Part shown: piece by piece, positions 43,287-52,132 of the stretch
How the letters are laid out: each line of letters begins with the position of its first letter
Position numbering within the stretch: the stretch's first letter is position 1
NCBI GenBank assembly: GCA_025360005.1
Contig: JANYDA010000009.1
Coordinates: forward strand, 1 to 64,000
Length of the DNA: 64,000 nt
Reading direction: 5' to 3'
DNA from: Fibrobacteria bacterium
Lineage (GTDB): Bacteria; Fibrobacterota; Fibrobacteria; UBA11236
Made by a program: the position numbers and the translations under genes
Notes under the pieces: model-generated
The model's input: only the letters and a program-made list of their open reading frames with translations
What the model was told of the DNA's origin: nothing
The model's database searches: none

Positions 43287-43387
43287 TCAAGCGGTCCTGA
43301 TCGGCTGCAAGGGCATTTTGATCCCAAGCGGGCCGCCCCGATGGAATAGGGCGCCCTTTCATCGGGAATTGCCTATTATTCCTGATC

Positions 43388-44251
43388 ATGATCCGAATGC
43401 TTCGTTCCCGTTATGCCGTGCGCGGGTTTTCCGCCGCGGCCTTTGCGTTCATCCTGGTCCTGAACCTTTCGGGTCCTAGGGAGGCGAAGGGTGGGCCCAG
43501 GCCAGCGAATGCTTTGTCCGCTCCGGATAAACCGGGCGCCTCCAGCGCACCTGGCTCTGCGGAAGCCCCGGGAGCCGGAGATGCCTCCATCAAATACAGC
43601 GGTACCGCCTTCGACATCGAGCGCAACGTGCCGGCCTATGCGGAAGAGCATGTGGAAAAAATGGCGGCGGGCAAGCATGTGGCCACGCAAACCCTTTTCC
43701 GGGCGCCCGCCGGCGCGCCCATGGCCAAGCGCACGCTCGACTTCGCCCGGTTCCCTTTCAAGCCGGATTATCTGTTCAATGATTTGCGCAACGGATACGA
43801 GGAGGGTTCCCGCGCGGAAGACGGCGGGCTGCTTGTCCACTTCCGCGACGATGCGAAGGCGCCTTTGCGCCAGAAGCGGCTGGAGGTTCCGGAGCCTTGC
43901 GTGGTGAACGGAGGAGTGGGGAATTTCTTAAAGGCGAATTGGGCCGATTTGCTGGCGGGAAAACGACTAGCCTTCAACATGGTGGTGCCAGCGCGATTGG
44001 ACTTTTACAAGTTCGTCGCCTACCTGGATGCGAAAAGGAATCTTTCCCCAACGGAAACCGCCGGCAGAAAGGACGAAGCCATCGTCATCGAGCCCCAGTC
44101 CACGGTATTACGCATGTTACTGCCCACCATCATCATGCATTACGACGGGAAAACCCTCCGTCTGTTGCGTTACCAGGGAATCGTGAACGTGGCCGACCCC
44201 AAAGGCCGGAGTTTGCGCGTCCGCGTCGATTATCCCGGCCTGGGTCCTTAA
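43388..44251 (+). CDS. hypothetical exported protein
   Basis: A 287-residue protein with an N-terminal hydrophobic segment (FSAAAFAFILVLNLSG) and a disordered Pro/Ala/Gly linker (about 35-70). The rest is a folded region: FKPDYLFNDLRNGYEEGSRAEDGGLLVHFRDD, PCVVNGGVGNFLKANWADLLAGKRLAFNMVVPARLDFYKFVAYLD and VIEPQSTVLRMLLPTIIMHYDGKTLRLLRYQGIVNV. This looks like an outer-membrane-associated or periplasmic lipid/ligand-binding beta-rich fold of an uncharacterised family. It stands alone and converges with the next gene. Confidence 0.7.
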   Translation: MIRMLRSRYAVRGFSAAAFAFILVLNLSGPREAKGGPRPANALSAPDKPGASSAPGSAEAPGAGDASIKYSGTAFDIERNVPAYAEEHVEKMAAGKHVATQTLFRAPAGAPMAKRTLDFARFPFKPDYLFNDLRNGYEEGSRAEDGGLLVHFRDDAKAPLRQKRLEVPEPCVVNGGVGNFLKANWADLLAGKRLAFNMVVPARLDFYKFVAYLDAKRNLSPTETAGRKDEAIVIEPQSTVLRMLLPTIIMHYDGKTLRLLRYQGIVNVADPKGRSLRVRVDYPGLGP

Positions 44252-44269
44252 CGGATCCTTACCGGGGTG

Positions 44270-44749
44270 CTAAGCGCGGGCATTCCCCGCGGACGCGGCG
44301 CTCCAGGAGCCCAAGGCTCCTTTGAGTTCTTTCCAATCGGAATAGATCCGTCCCACTACCAATTTCTTTCCGCCTCCGATCAGTACGATGCGCATGCTCC
44401 CGATGGCCACGGATTCCACCTGGGCGCGTTCCATCACCTTGCCGTTGCCGTCCCAGTAGACCACGGCGACCTTAGCGGGGCTGAGGCGGCACTCGCGCGG
44501 GCGGAAGAAGAAACCGTAGATGACGGAAAGCATTCCGGATACCACCAGGAAGAAAGCGGCGATCCAGGGGATCACGGGAACGGAAAGATCGGCGTGCACG
44601 GCTTTGATGGTTTGGAACGCCGCCAGAACCACCATGAGGATGCCGGAACCGTAAATGCCGCAAGCGAAAACGGCGAAGAGCGCGATGCGGAGCGGGTCGG
44701 CTTTGAAACGTTTGCCTTCGGAAACGGGTTCATCGGAGGTATTGGCCAT
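44270..44749 (-). CDS. hypothetical inner-membrane protein, two helices plus PH-like domain
   Basis: A 159-residue protein if ATG 44749 is the start; no good ribosome-binding site is visible. Two transmembrane helices, FAVFACGIYGSGILMVVLAAF and VIPWIAAFFLVVSGMLSVIYGFFF, are followed by a beta-rich cytosolic part: ECRLSPAKVAVVYWDGNGKVMERAQVESVAIGSMRIVLIGGGKKLVVGRIYSDWKELKGAL. That pattern resembles bacterial PH-domain membrane proteins. Function unknown. Confidence 0.6.
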   Translation of the reverse strand: MANTSDEPVSEGKRFKADPLRIALFAVFACGIYGSGILMVVLAAFQTIKAVHADLSVPVIPWIAAFFLVVSGMLSVIYGFFFRPRECRLSPAKVAVVYWDGNGKVMERAQVESVAIGSMRIVLIGGGKKLVVGRIYSDWKELKGALGSWSAASAGNARA

Positions 44750-44906
44750 AGGGTTAAAGTAGCAAGGTTGCCGCCAGGGCGCGCGCCGGCTCCAGGCCGG
44801 CTCCGTTCCGATTTCCGGCTTGAGAACCCTTTCCCGGAATGCCAAAACCGGATGAGTTAGCCATTTTTATCCGGCACCCGTTTGCTTCGGAAGGAAACCC
44901 GGCAGC

Positions 44907-46400
44907 ATGTTCACCTGGATCGACTGGCTCGTCATCGTAGCCTACTTCGCGATTGTGGCCGGCATCGGTTTCTATTTCTCCCGCCGCAACACGGATTTCT
45001 CGGACTTCATGTTCGGGGGAGGCAACATGCCTTGGCTGGCTGTCGGCATCTCCCTCATCGCCACCTCGGTCAGCGCCAATACTTTTTTGGGAAATCCCGC
45101 CGACGGCTATGCCAACGATATGCGGCTCTTGATGCTCAACGTGGGCTCGCTCGTCGCCATCGTGATAGTGGGGACGGTGTTCATCCCCCGCTTCCGCGCC
45201 AGCGGCATCAAATCGGCATATGAATTGTTGGAGATCAAATTCTCGCGCCCGGTGCGCGTGCTGGCCGCGGCTTTCTATTCCTGCCATCTGCTGTTGCGCA
45301 TGGGCATGCTTATCTACGGCCCCTCCCTGGTGCTGATGAAGATCACCGGCGCCCCTTTCTGGGTGGCCGCCATGGCAATGGCCCTCTTCGCCATGATGTA
45401 CACCTCCCTGGGCGGCATCAAGGCCGTGACCACCACGGATATCATCCAGTTCGTCATCTTTTTCGGGGGCGGCCTGTTGTGCATCTGGTTCTGCGCCCGG
45501 GGCGTGGGCGGATTCGCCAAGACCTGGGCCCTGGCCTCCGAAGCGGGCAAGACGCGCTGGTACGATTTCACCTGGAACCCCGCCAGCGATCGGAATTTCT
45601 ACACCGCTTCCCTGGTGTACGTGGTTTTCGAGGTGGCCATCCGCGGGTGCGATCAGCAATTCGTGCAGCGCTACCTGTCCACCAAGAGCGTGCGCACCGC
45701 CAATTATTCCTCCGTCACCTCCTCCCTGCTGGGCATATGCGTGGGAGTGGTCTTCTTTACCGTGGGCGCGTTCATGTACGTCTATTTCCAAGTGGCCCAC
45801 GTGCAAGCCTTGCCCGATCTCAAGGTCAACGAAGTGCTGCCCTACTTCATCGTGAATGTGCTGCCTACGGGCGTGAAGGGACTGCTGGTGGCGGCGATCT
45901 TGGCGGCCGACATGGGCGCCTTGAGCTCCGTGCTGACGGCCCTGTCAAATACCACCGTGGTGGATTTCCTGCCGCGTAAGGATGCGGCCGACGTGGGTTC
46001 GCACAATATCAAGAACGCGCGCAAATGGGTGGTGCTGTGGGGGATGCTGGGATTGGCCGCCTCCTTCGTCTGCGCCATCGGCAATATCTCCATTCTGCAG
46101 AAGGCGCTTTTCTTCACGTCCCTGTTCACGGGACCCCTGCTGTCGATTTTCCTGCAGGCTTTCTTCCTGCCCAAGACGCATCCCAAAGCCGTGATGGCCG
46201 GGGCTTTCGCCGGGATGCTGGCGCTGTTGCCCTTTACCAGCATCCCTATCCTGCCGCCGGGAACCTGGAAGCCGCTGTTCGCGTTGGCCTGGCCCTGGAA
46301 TCCCGTGATCTCCGTGGCAGGATCGTTGTTGGCTTCGCAGCTTTTGACTTTGGTTTTGTCAAAGAGGAAGGCGGAAGTCACGGGAACGCCGGCCGGTTAA
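44907..46400 (+). CDS. sodium:solute symporter (SSS family)
   Basis: A 497-residue transporter with about 13 transmembrane helices. Family marks: FSDFMFGGGNMPWLAVGISLIATSVSANTFLGNPADGYANDM near the N-terminus, the LeuT-like helix GGIKAVTTTDIIQFVIFFGG, and GLLVAAILAADMGALSSVLTALSN (the SSS 'AAxMSSxxSxLNS' site, here ADMGALSSVLTALSN). It couples Na+ entry to uptake of a sugar, organic acid or similar solute. The substrate is not predictable. No catabolic genes are adjacent. Confidence 0.93.
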   Translation: MFTWIDWLVIVAYFAIVAGIGFYFSRRNTDFSDFMFGGGNMPWLAVGISLIATSVSANTFLGNPADGYANDMRLLMLNVGSLVAIVIVGTVFIPRFRASGIKSAYELLEIKFSRPVRVLAAAFYSCHLLLRMGMLIYGPSLVLMKITGAPFWVAAMAMALFAMMYTSLGGIKAVTTTDIIQFVIFFGGGLLCIWFCARGVGGFAKTWALASEAGKTRWYDFTWNPASDRNFYTASLVYVVFEVAIRGCDQQFVQRYLSTKSVRTANYSSVTSSLLGICVGVVFFTVGAFMYVYFQVAHVQALPDLKVNEVLPYFIVNVLPTGVKGLLVAAILAADMGALSSVLTALSNTTVVDFLPRKDAADVGSHNIKNARKWVVLWGMLGLAASFVCAIGNISILQKALFFTSLFTGPLLSIFLQAFFLPKTHPKAVMAGAFAGMLALLPFTSIPILPPGTWKPLFALAWPWNPVISVAGSLLASQLLTLVLSKRKAEVTGTPAG

Positions 46401-46426
46401 AACCGCCGGTAAGTCGTTTCCGCGGT

Positions 46427-46885
46427 TCAACCGCCCGCGCGTTCCAAATCGGCCGAAGCTTTGGCGAAGAAAGCGGACCAGATCGCATTCGGCTCCCACA
46501 CTTTTTTGAAAACCGCTTCGGACTCTTCCCGCGTCCAACCCAGACGGGCCCTGCCGTACAGGGCCGCGAAGGCGGAGGCGCGGAAATTGGCCGCGCAATG
46601 CAGCAAGGTTTTCTTGCCCGCGTTCGCATCCATTACGCGCAGGAAGCGCGCGAAATGATCCTCGCCGGGATTCTCGAACGGGATAGGGATGTGGAAATAG
46701 GCGAGGCCGGCGGCTTCCACGCTCGCCCTTTCATCCGCCAGGCTATAGGGTTGATCGGCAAGCCCCAGGTTGATGATCACCTGGAAGCCGTGTTCGGCGG
46801 CTTCCCGGATTTGCGCCTCGCCCGGCTGGCCGGCCGTCGCCAGCGTTTCCGTGATGCGCGCGAAATTCTTGATGGCTTCCAGCAT
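46427..46885 (-). CDS. tyrosine-phosphatase-like protein (DUF442/BLH-type)
   Basis: A 152-residue cytoplasmic protein with the Cys-phosphatase loop LLHCAANFRASAF: His96, Cys97 and Arg102 form CX5R. The start, ITETLATAGQPGEAQIREAAEHGFQVIINLG, is typical of the DUF442 'beta-lactamase hydrolase-like phosphatase' family. The general acid is likely in FENPGEDHF. It starts 4 bp after the apbE stop, so the two are cotranscribed, though a functional link is unclear. Confidence 0.82.
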   Translation of the reverse strand: MLEAIKNFARITETLATAGQPGEAQIREAAEHGFQVIINLGLADQPYSLADERASVEAAGLAYFHIPIPFENPGEDHFARFLRVMDANAGKKTLLHCAANFRASAFAALYGRARLGWTREESEAVFKKVWEPNAIWSAFFAKASADLERAGG

Positions 46886-46889
46886 TCCG

Positions 46890-48041
46890 TTACCTTCCCT
46901 CGCTGCAGCGTTCTACGCCCTGCATTTTCAGAATGCCTTCCAGGCCCTGCGATTCCAGGTAGCACAGGCGCGGCGCGCCCGCGCTGTCCACTGGCGCGGC
47001 TGGCGTTCCCGCGCCCGGTGCTCCCGTAGCTTGCGCGCCGGCGCCTATCTCGCGCATCCATACCGCTCTGGCGCCGAAGCGCCGCAACAGTTCCGCGCTT
47101 TTTTCCGGTCCCAGGATGAAGAGCGGTTTGGTCAACCTGTCGGCGAGCAGGCTGCTGGAAGCCAAAACGGTGACGGAGCAGTAGGGGCGCGCCGGCTTGC
47201 CGGTGCGCGGATCGAAAATATGGTGGTAGCGCACGCCGTCCCGGATGAAGAAGCGTTCGTAATCGCCGGAGGTGGAAACGGCCGAAGGATCCGCGAGCGT
47301 CAGATTGCCGGCCAAAGCATCGCCATGGCGGGGATGGCGGACGCCTACCTTCCAGGGGGCGCCGGGTTTCCGGCCGCCCACGCGCATGTCGCCGCCCGCC
47401 GTTACGATATGGTTGGGATAGCCTAGCGAGTCCAGGATGGCATGCATGCGATCGACCGCATAGCCTTTGGCAATCCCGCCCAGATCGAATACCACGCTGT
47501 CGCGCAGCAGGACCAGGCGGTTGTCGGCCAGGATCCGAAAGGGCGGACTGGATGCGGGATTACTGTCCTGCGCGGCCCCGAAGGCGGGGTTGCCGCGCAT
47601 CACGGCTTGCAGTTCCCGATCGGTGGGGACCCGGTTGGAATCCCCGCTCGCCAGGCCATAGGCGCGTTTCAGCAGATGCAAGGTTATATCGAAGCGGCCG
47701 GCGGAAGCGCCCGCCATTTCCGCCGCGGCTTTGAACACGGTCACGATTTCCGGATCCGCGGCCAAGGTGTCGCCCATCCGGCCTTGCAGCTTTTTCAATT
47801 CCGATCCGGGCAGATAGTCGCTGAACACCTGCTCCAGGCGCGCGCTCTCCCGCTCCAAAAGCGAGAATGCGGAATCCTCCGGGGCCTGGGTTGCGCCATG
47901 GGCGTAAAGGATGGCGGAAAAATCCGTGTCCATGCCGAACCAGTGATGGTCCGCTTTGGCGGGCTGGCGCGAGCAGCCGCTGAGCAACAGCAATGCGGAT
48001 AAAACAAAGAAGTTGCGGTCGGCTACGGATCTTTTAGGCAT
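46890..48041 (-). CDS. apbE: FAD:protein FMN transferase, lipoprotein
   Basis: A 383-residue protein; ATG 48041 is favoured because GGAAGG lies about 7 nt upstream. The lipoprotein signal ends LLLLSGC. ApbE motifs: FGMDTDFSAILYA, LEQVFSDYLPGSELKKL, VVFDLGGIAKGYAVDRM (FAD/Mg site), IVTAGGDMRVGG, AVSTSGDYERFFIRDGVRYHHIFDPRTGKPA and VLASSSLLADRLTKPLFILG. It transfers FMN covalently to Thr/Ser of partner proteins outside the cytoplasm. The closest candidate substrate in the window is the DUF3570 barrel with three SGAS motifs, 11 kb away. Confidence 0.93.
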   Translation of the reverse strand: MPKRSVADRNFFVLSALLLLSGCSRQPAKADHHWFGMDTDFSAILYAHGATQAPEDSAFSLLERESARLEQVFSDYLPGSELKKLQGRMGDTLAADPEIVTVFKAAAEMAGASAGRFDITLHLLKRAYGLASGDSNRVPTDRELQAVMRGNPAFGAAQDSNPASSPPFRILADNRLVLLRDSVVFDLGGIAKGYAVDRMHAILDSLGYPNHIVTAGGDMRVGGRKPGAPWKVGVRHPRHGDALAGNLTLADPSAVSTSGDYERFFIRDGVRYHHIFDPRTGKPARPYCSVTVLASSSLLADRLTKPLFILGPEKSAELLRRFGARAVWMREIGAGAQATGAPGAGTPAAPVDSAGAPRLCYLESQGLEGILKMQGVERCSEGR

Positions 48042-48136
48042 TTCCATTCCTTCCCCGGCGGGGACCACGCCGACGCCCCGGCCGCTTTAAGCCCTTAAGC
48101 GAATGGGATGGAATTTAGCAAGTAAATGGGGCGGAT

Positions 48137-48787
48137 TCAGTAGCGGACGAGCGACGGAAAGCTCGCTTGCCTGGTTCCCGGCAACCGCTGGGACCTTCCC
48201 AATGCATCATGCCGCGCGCCTGCCTCGGCAGGGCGGAACGGCGCAATCGCGGCCCGCAGTCCCGCGCTGGCCTTGATATTGAGAGTGGCCAGGGCCGCTT
48301 CGAATTCGGTGAGGGTGCCTGCGACCGTGTCGGTATCGTATGACATTAAGCCTTCAAAAAGGAAGTTGCCTTGGCTCAGGAAATAGATGCGCACCCTGGC
48401 GACCGTGTTTGATTCGGAAGTTCCGCTCTTCTTGAATTCCAGGAAGGTGAACTCCTTTCCTCCCAGGGTTTTGGTACCGTTGGCCGTGGTTGAAAGACTA
48501 TCGGTGACACCATAGGTAAGCATCAATTGGGCCATTTCCTTCGAGGTCAAGAGGCCTTGATGGGGTAACCCCATGGTGATGGCGGTGCTTCCCGTAAGGG
48601 TGTTGATCAGGAAAGCCGATGCCGAATCGGACTCGGTGCCGGCGGTCAGTTGCATCCAGCCGGCCGGAAAGGTCAGGGAGAAATTCGTTGTAGTGACCAG
48701 GGATTGGGCGGCAGCGGGCAGCACCGTCGCCGCCGCGAAGGCCAAAGCCGTCCATAGCGGTTTGGGTTTGGACAGGAAAGGGATCAT
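48137..48787 (-). CDS. hypothetical secreted protein
   Basis: A 216-residue protein with CGGAGGTCCC before the ATG and a signal peptide ending LPAAAQS. The folded part (30-170) looks like PsbP/DUF1795-type small proteins: TTTNFSLTFPAGWMQLTAGTES, AITMGLPHQGLLTSKEMAQLMLT and FLFEGLMSYDTDTVAGTLTEFEAALATLNI. The last 45 residues are basic and low-complexity and could be disordered. Function unknown. It stands between apbE and the terpene-cyclase-like gene on the same strand but with gaps over 90 bp. Confidence 0.7.
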   Translation of the reverse strand: MIPFLSKPKPLWTALAFAAATVLPAAAQSLVTTTNFSLTFPAGWMQLTAGTESDSASAFLINTLTGSTAITMGLPHQGLLTSKEMAQLMLTYGVTDSLSTTANGTKTLGGKEFTFLEFKKSGTSESNTVARVRIYFLSQGNFLFEGLMSYDTDTVAGTLTEFEAALATLNIKASAGLRAAIAPFRPAEAGARHDALGRSQRLPGTRQASFPSLVRY

Positions 48788-48919
48788 CGGGACCTCCGGA
48801 TGGTTGATTGCATAAACGGCAAAGTAAGCACTTTCGCCTTGGACCGGAAGGGCCGGACCGGTTCCGGTAATTCCCGGCAGGCGGGAATTACCGGATGCCG
48901 CCCCGAAATGACGGCCAAT

Positions 48920-49657
48920 TCAGGTCGATTGGGTCGCCGGTACGTTTGCGGAAGCCCGCATACGGTAGAAGTTGAAAATATAAACCGCGTCCATCACGGC
49001 CGAGAGAATCCCCATCAGGTGGAGGAAATGGTTGCCGCGGTAGTGCAGGATCATCATCACCGTGTTCATGCCCGTGCCCAAGGAGCGGAGCCAGGCGATG
49101 GAGAGGGAGAATCCCCGCAAGGATGGGCTTCCCAGCAACAATAGCAGGCAGGTGGAAGAGATGACGAGCTGGCACAGGTAGGCGGAGTTGGCGCCGATCA
49201 GGGTGTCCATGCCTTGCTTGGCGTAGAAGTAATAGAGAAGGGCGAAGGCCAGCGTGATGAGGATGGCCGCCGGCTTGAAGTGCCTGCGGAAAGCCGGCTG
49301 GGTAACCTGCTTGTTACCCAACTTCAGCAATTGCCAGAAGATGAAGATGTCCAGGAAGAACCAGGCGCGATAAGTCCACACCAGGAAAAGGCCCATGTCC
49401 GTGCGGAAGGCCCAGGACCAAATGAATTCCCAGGCGATATTGCTGCAGCCGGCCACGGCGGCCATCTCCATGTATTTGTACCGGAATGAATCGTGGATCA
49501 GGATGGCGTAGGCCACCACCCACATCAGGCAGCCGCCCCCGAACAGGAAAAGCTCCGGATAAGTGTAGGGAACGCAGTTTCGATCGATCAGGTTGAGCCA
49601 ATGGGAAGGATCGTTGGCCAGGCCGGGGTGATCCGGGCACAGGATGACGTCGCTCAT
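48920..49657 (-). CDS. Pyr4/PaxB-like transmembrane terpene cyclase homologue
   Basis: A 245-residue protein with seven hydrophobic helices. It aligns by eye along its length with fungal meroterpenoid cyclases: CLMWVVAYAILIHDSFRYKYMEMAAVAGCSNIAWEFIW against the CCNFAWEFVY region; LCQLVISSTCLLLLLG with SLRGFSLSIAWLRSLGTGMNTV against the SRGxSYLLWLSR region; and VMDAVYIFNF against VDGCYG. The acidic residues reported as essential in Pyr4 (a Glu in AWEF, a late Asp) are present as Glu77 and Asp223. It may cyclise or protonate an isoprenoid chain. An MpaB-like oxygenase is encoded 40 bp upstream in the same unit. Confidence 0.7.
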   Translation of the reverse strand: MSDVILCPDHPGLANDPSHWLNLIDRNCVPYTYPELFLFGGGCLMWVVAYAILIHDSFRYKYMEMAAVAGCSNIAWEFIWSWAFRTDMGLFLVWTYRAWFFLDIFIFWQLLKLGNKQVTQPAFRRHFKPAAILITLAFALLYYFYAKQGMDTLIGANSAYLCQLVISSTCLLLLLGSPSLRGFSLSIAWLRSLGTGMNTVMMILHYRGNHFLHLMGILSAVMDAVYIFNFYRMRASANVPATQST

Positions 49658-49697
49658 GGGGACTCCTTGCAGGCCTTGCCGGCCGGCGGTTTCCGGT

Positions 49698-50807
49698 TCA
49701 GTGCTCGGTCAGGGAGGGCGGAATGCTGAACGGCCGGGATTGCCCGGTGACGAGATACTTTTGCAGGGATTCCATCAGATCGACGCTCAGCTTGCGGGCG
49801 GCGCGCACCAGGAAGGGGAAGATGAGATAACCGATCTTTTCCAGGTGGAACACTTCCATCAGGAACAGCAACAACGCGAACGGGGCCGACGACTTGGGCA
49901 GGTCCAGCACGGTGTTGGAAATCTTCCTGCCCATCAGGTAGCGGAGCAAGGTGGGGATGCCCCTATCGAAAACGCGGCCCGGGATCAGCTCGGTCAGGAA
50001 TTCCTGGTGATCGCGGATGAGCAGCAGGCCCGCTTCCGTGCGGCGGAAATTGCGCCGGACCAGGGCCTTCCAGCATCCGGCGGCAGCGGGCACGCTTTCC
50101 GGATACAAGCGCGGATCGATGCCGAGGATATGCCCGATCACTTTCCAGGTATGGAAATACGCCTCCGCATCCTGACGGTGAATCCGCAGGCCCAAAGCGG
50201 CGGCGCCTTCCAGGGTGACGGTGGAAAAAGCGAGCAAGGTGCCCGCCAGCTCTTCCTGGTTGATGGGGCGTCCCCATTCCACCTCATGTCCTTGCCAGCC
50301 CGGCGCCGCGGAAGCGTAGGCGCGGATGGCCGCATGCATCAGGCGTACCTTCTGCGCGGTACGCACCCCCTTGCCCCCCGGCCCCAAGCCTCCCGGTTCC
50401 ATCACGTCCAGGATGAAGCGCAGGGTTTCCCCCGCGCGGCGCCGGTAATGCTGGGTAAGCTGGCCGGTCATCGCCAACACCTGGGCGCCGCCCTTGCCTC
50501 CCGCGTACAGGATGGGCAAGGACTTGAACAGCATGACCATGCCGAAGAGGGGACCATGCAAGGTGAAGAGCCGCTGCGCCCGCAGGATCCGGGCCGGATC
50601 CGCCCAGGCCGGCAATTGCGCGGAGGTTTCCAGGTAGGCCGCGAGCGGGGTGGGGTAGCCCGCGGGCCGGGCCATATTGGCGTGGAGCGCCCCCATCAGG
50701 GCATTGAGCTCGGGGATTTCCCCTGCGGTGATGAAACCCTCTATCACGGAATCGGCAGGCGGATCGCCGGTGCCGCGCATTTGATCCAGGAACGTATCGT
50801 TTACCAT
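49698..50807 (-). CDS. MpaB/latex-clearing-protein-like haem oxygenase (DUF2236)
   Basis: A 369-residue alpha-helical protein. The DUF2236/MpaB region contains QLTQHYRRRAGETLRFILDVMEPGG (with Arg/Thr near the haem pocket) and GKGVRTAQKVRLMHAAIRAY, where His158 matches the proximal haem ligand of Lcp and MpaB. WGRPINQEELAGTLLAFS follows. Lcp cleaves polyisoprene; fungal MpaB oxidatively cleaves a farnesyl side chain. An isoprenoid substrate is therefore plausible, strengthened by the terpene-cyclase-like gene next door. ATG 50807 is used; a TTG at 50831 is possible. Confidence 0.82.
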   Translation of the reverse strand: MVNDTFLDQMRGTGDPPADSVIEGFITAGEIPELNALMGALHANMARPAGYPTPLAAYLETSAQLPAWADPARILRAQRLFTLHGPLFGMVMLFKSLPILYAGGKGGAQVLAMTGQLTQHYRRRAGETLRFILDVMEPGGLGPGGKGVRTAQKVRLMHAAIRAYASAAPGWQGHEVEWGRPINQEELAGTLLAFSTVTLEGAAALGLRIHRQDAEAYFHTWKVIGHILGIDPRLYPESVPAAAGCWKALVRRNFRRTEAGLLLIRDHQEFLTELIPGRVFDRGIPTLLRYLMGRKISNTVLDLPKSSAPFALLLFLMEVFHLEKIGYLIFPFLVRAARKLSVDLMESLQKYLVTGQSRPFSIPPSLTEH

Positions 50808-50813
50808 GCGGGG

Positions 50814-50819
50814 ATTATA
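50814..50819 (-). promoter_or_regulatory. TATAAT -10 element close to the MpaB-like start
   Basis: A perfect TATAAT lies on the minus strand only 6 nt before ATG 50807, with no Shine-Dalgarno sequence between. If used, the transcript would begin at or next to the start codon (leaderless). The -35 region (TGGCAA) is poor. Confidence 0.25.
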
Positions 50820-50910
50820 TAAATCCGGCAATGAGGTTGCCAGCTTTCAGGTTTGAAAATCCGGCTTACGGTTTGTGCGTACGGTTTGTAACGGTATGGG
50901 GAAATTACCC

Positions 50911-52131
50911 CTACTCATAGCGCAAAGCGTCGATAGGATTAAGCCTGGCCGCCTTGCGCGCGGGATACCACCCGAAAAAGATCCCCGTGGCCGCGCTGAA
51001 CAGAAAGGCCACCAGCACAGATGTGGGCGAAAGCTTTACCGCCCAGCCCTGCACGGAGGACAGGAAGGTGGAAACCCCCGCGCCCAACCCGATGCCGATG
51101 AGGCCGCCGAAGAAGCTGATGACCACCGCTTCCACCAGGAATTGCAGCAGGATGTCCCGGCCCTTGGCGCCCACGGCCAGGCGGATGCCAATTTAGCGCG
51201 TGCGTTCCGTAACGGAAACCAGCATGATATTCATGATGCCGATGCCGCCCACCAGCAGGGAGATGCCGGCGATGCTGGAGAGCAGGACCGTCATGGTCTG
51301 GGAAACGCTGCCGGCCGCCTGCGCGATTTCCGTCTGGGTGCGGATGGTATAGTCGGCCGGGTCGTTCGGCCCTAAGCGGAAGCGCCGCCGCAGGATATCG
51401 TCGATCTGGGCGGAAGCTTCCGGAATGGCTTCCTCGGATACCGCGGAGGCGGTCAGGTTCTGCGCATAGGTGGAGCCCACCAGTTTTTTCAGCACGGTGG
51501 AGTAAGGAGCGATGATGATGTCGTCCTGGTCCTGGCCGAAAGAGCCCTGGCCTTTGGCTTCCATCAGGCCGATGACGCGGAAGGGCAGATTCTTGATGCG
51601 GATGGTCTGGCCCACCGGGTTCACCCCTTCGCCGAAAAGGTTCTTGGCCACCGTCTGCCCCAGCAAGGCCACCTTGGAGGCCCCGCGCTCATCGGACATA
51701 CCGTAGCCCACGCCTTCGGAGGGATTCCAATTGCGGATTTGCAGGTACTCGGGGTAGGCCCCGTAGATGCTGGTGCGCCAGTTCTGGCCCGCGTATTTCA
51801 CCTGGGCGCCGGTGCGCGTGGTGGGAGTGATGTAGTTCAGGCCCTGCGCTTCTTTCCGGATGGCTTCCACGTCGTCCTCGGTGAGGCGGCTGGAGGTTCC
51901 CGCATCGGTGCGCACGGTGCCGGGGGCGCCTCCGCCGGGAAACACCGTGATGACGTTGGTGCCCAGGCCGGCGATGCTGGTCTGTACCATGGCCTTGGCG
52001 CCCTGGCCCACGGAGAGCATGGCGATCACGGCCCCGACGCCGATGATGATGCCGAGCATGGTGAGGACGGAGCGCAGCTTGTTGCGCGAGAGGGAGCGCA
52101 TGGCGATGCGGAGCAGGGCTGTCATGCGCAT
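50911..52131 (-). pseudogene. macB: MacB-type ABC permease interrupted by one in-frame nonsense codon
   Basis: The frame from ATG 52131 (GGAAGG upstream) to the stop at 50911 encodes a complete FtsX/MacB permease but contains TAA at 51195-51193 (codon 313). Around it the protein reads VSVTERTR-stop-IGIRLAVGAKGRD, where the family has RTREIGIR, so a GAA codon has become TAA by one base change. The four expected helices are present: LTMLGIIIGVGAVIAML near the start, GIGIMNIMLV before the stop, VISFFGGLIGIGLG and VLVAFLFSAATGIFFGWYPA after it. As read, the last two helices are lost and the pump would fail. A sequencing error is possible. Confidence 0.85.
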
Positions 52132-52132
52132 G

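Noticed and set aside
44754-45806. Minus-strand His/Gly-rich frame opposite the SSS transporter
   Set aside because: Its His-rich composition arises from antisense of hydrophobic codons; the transporter is clear on the plus strand.
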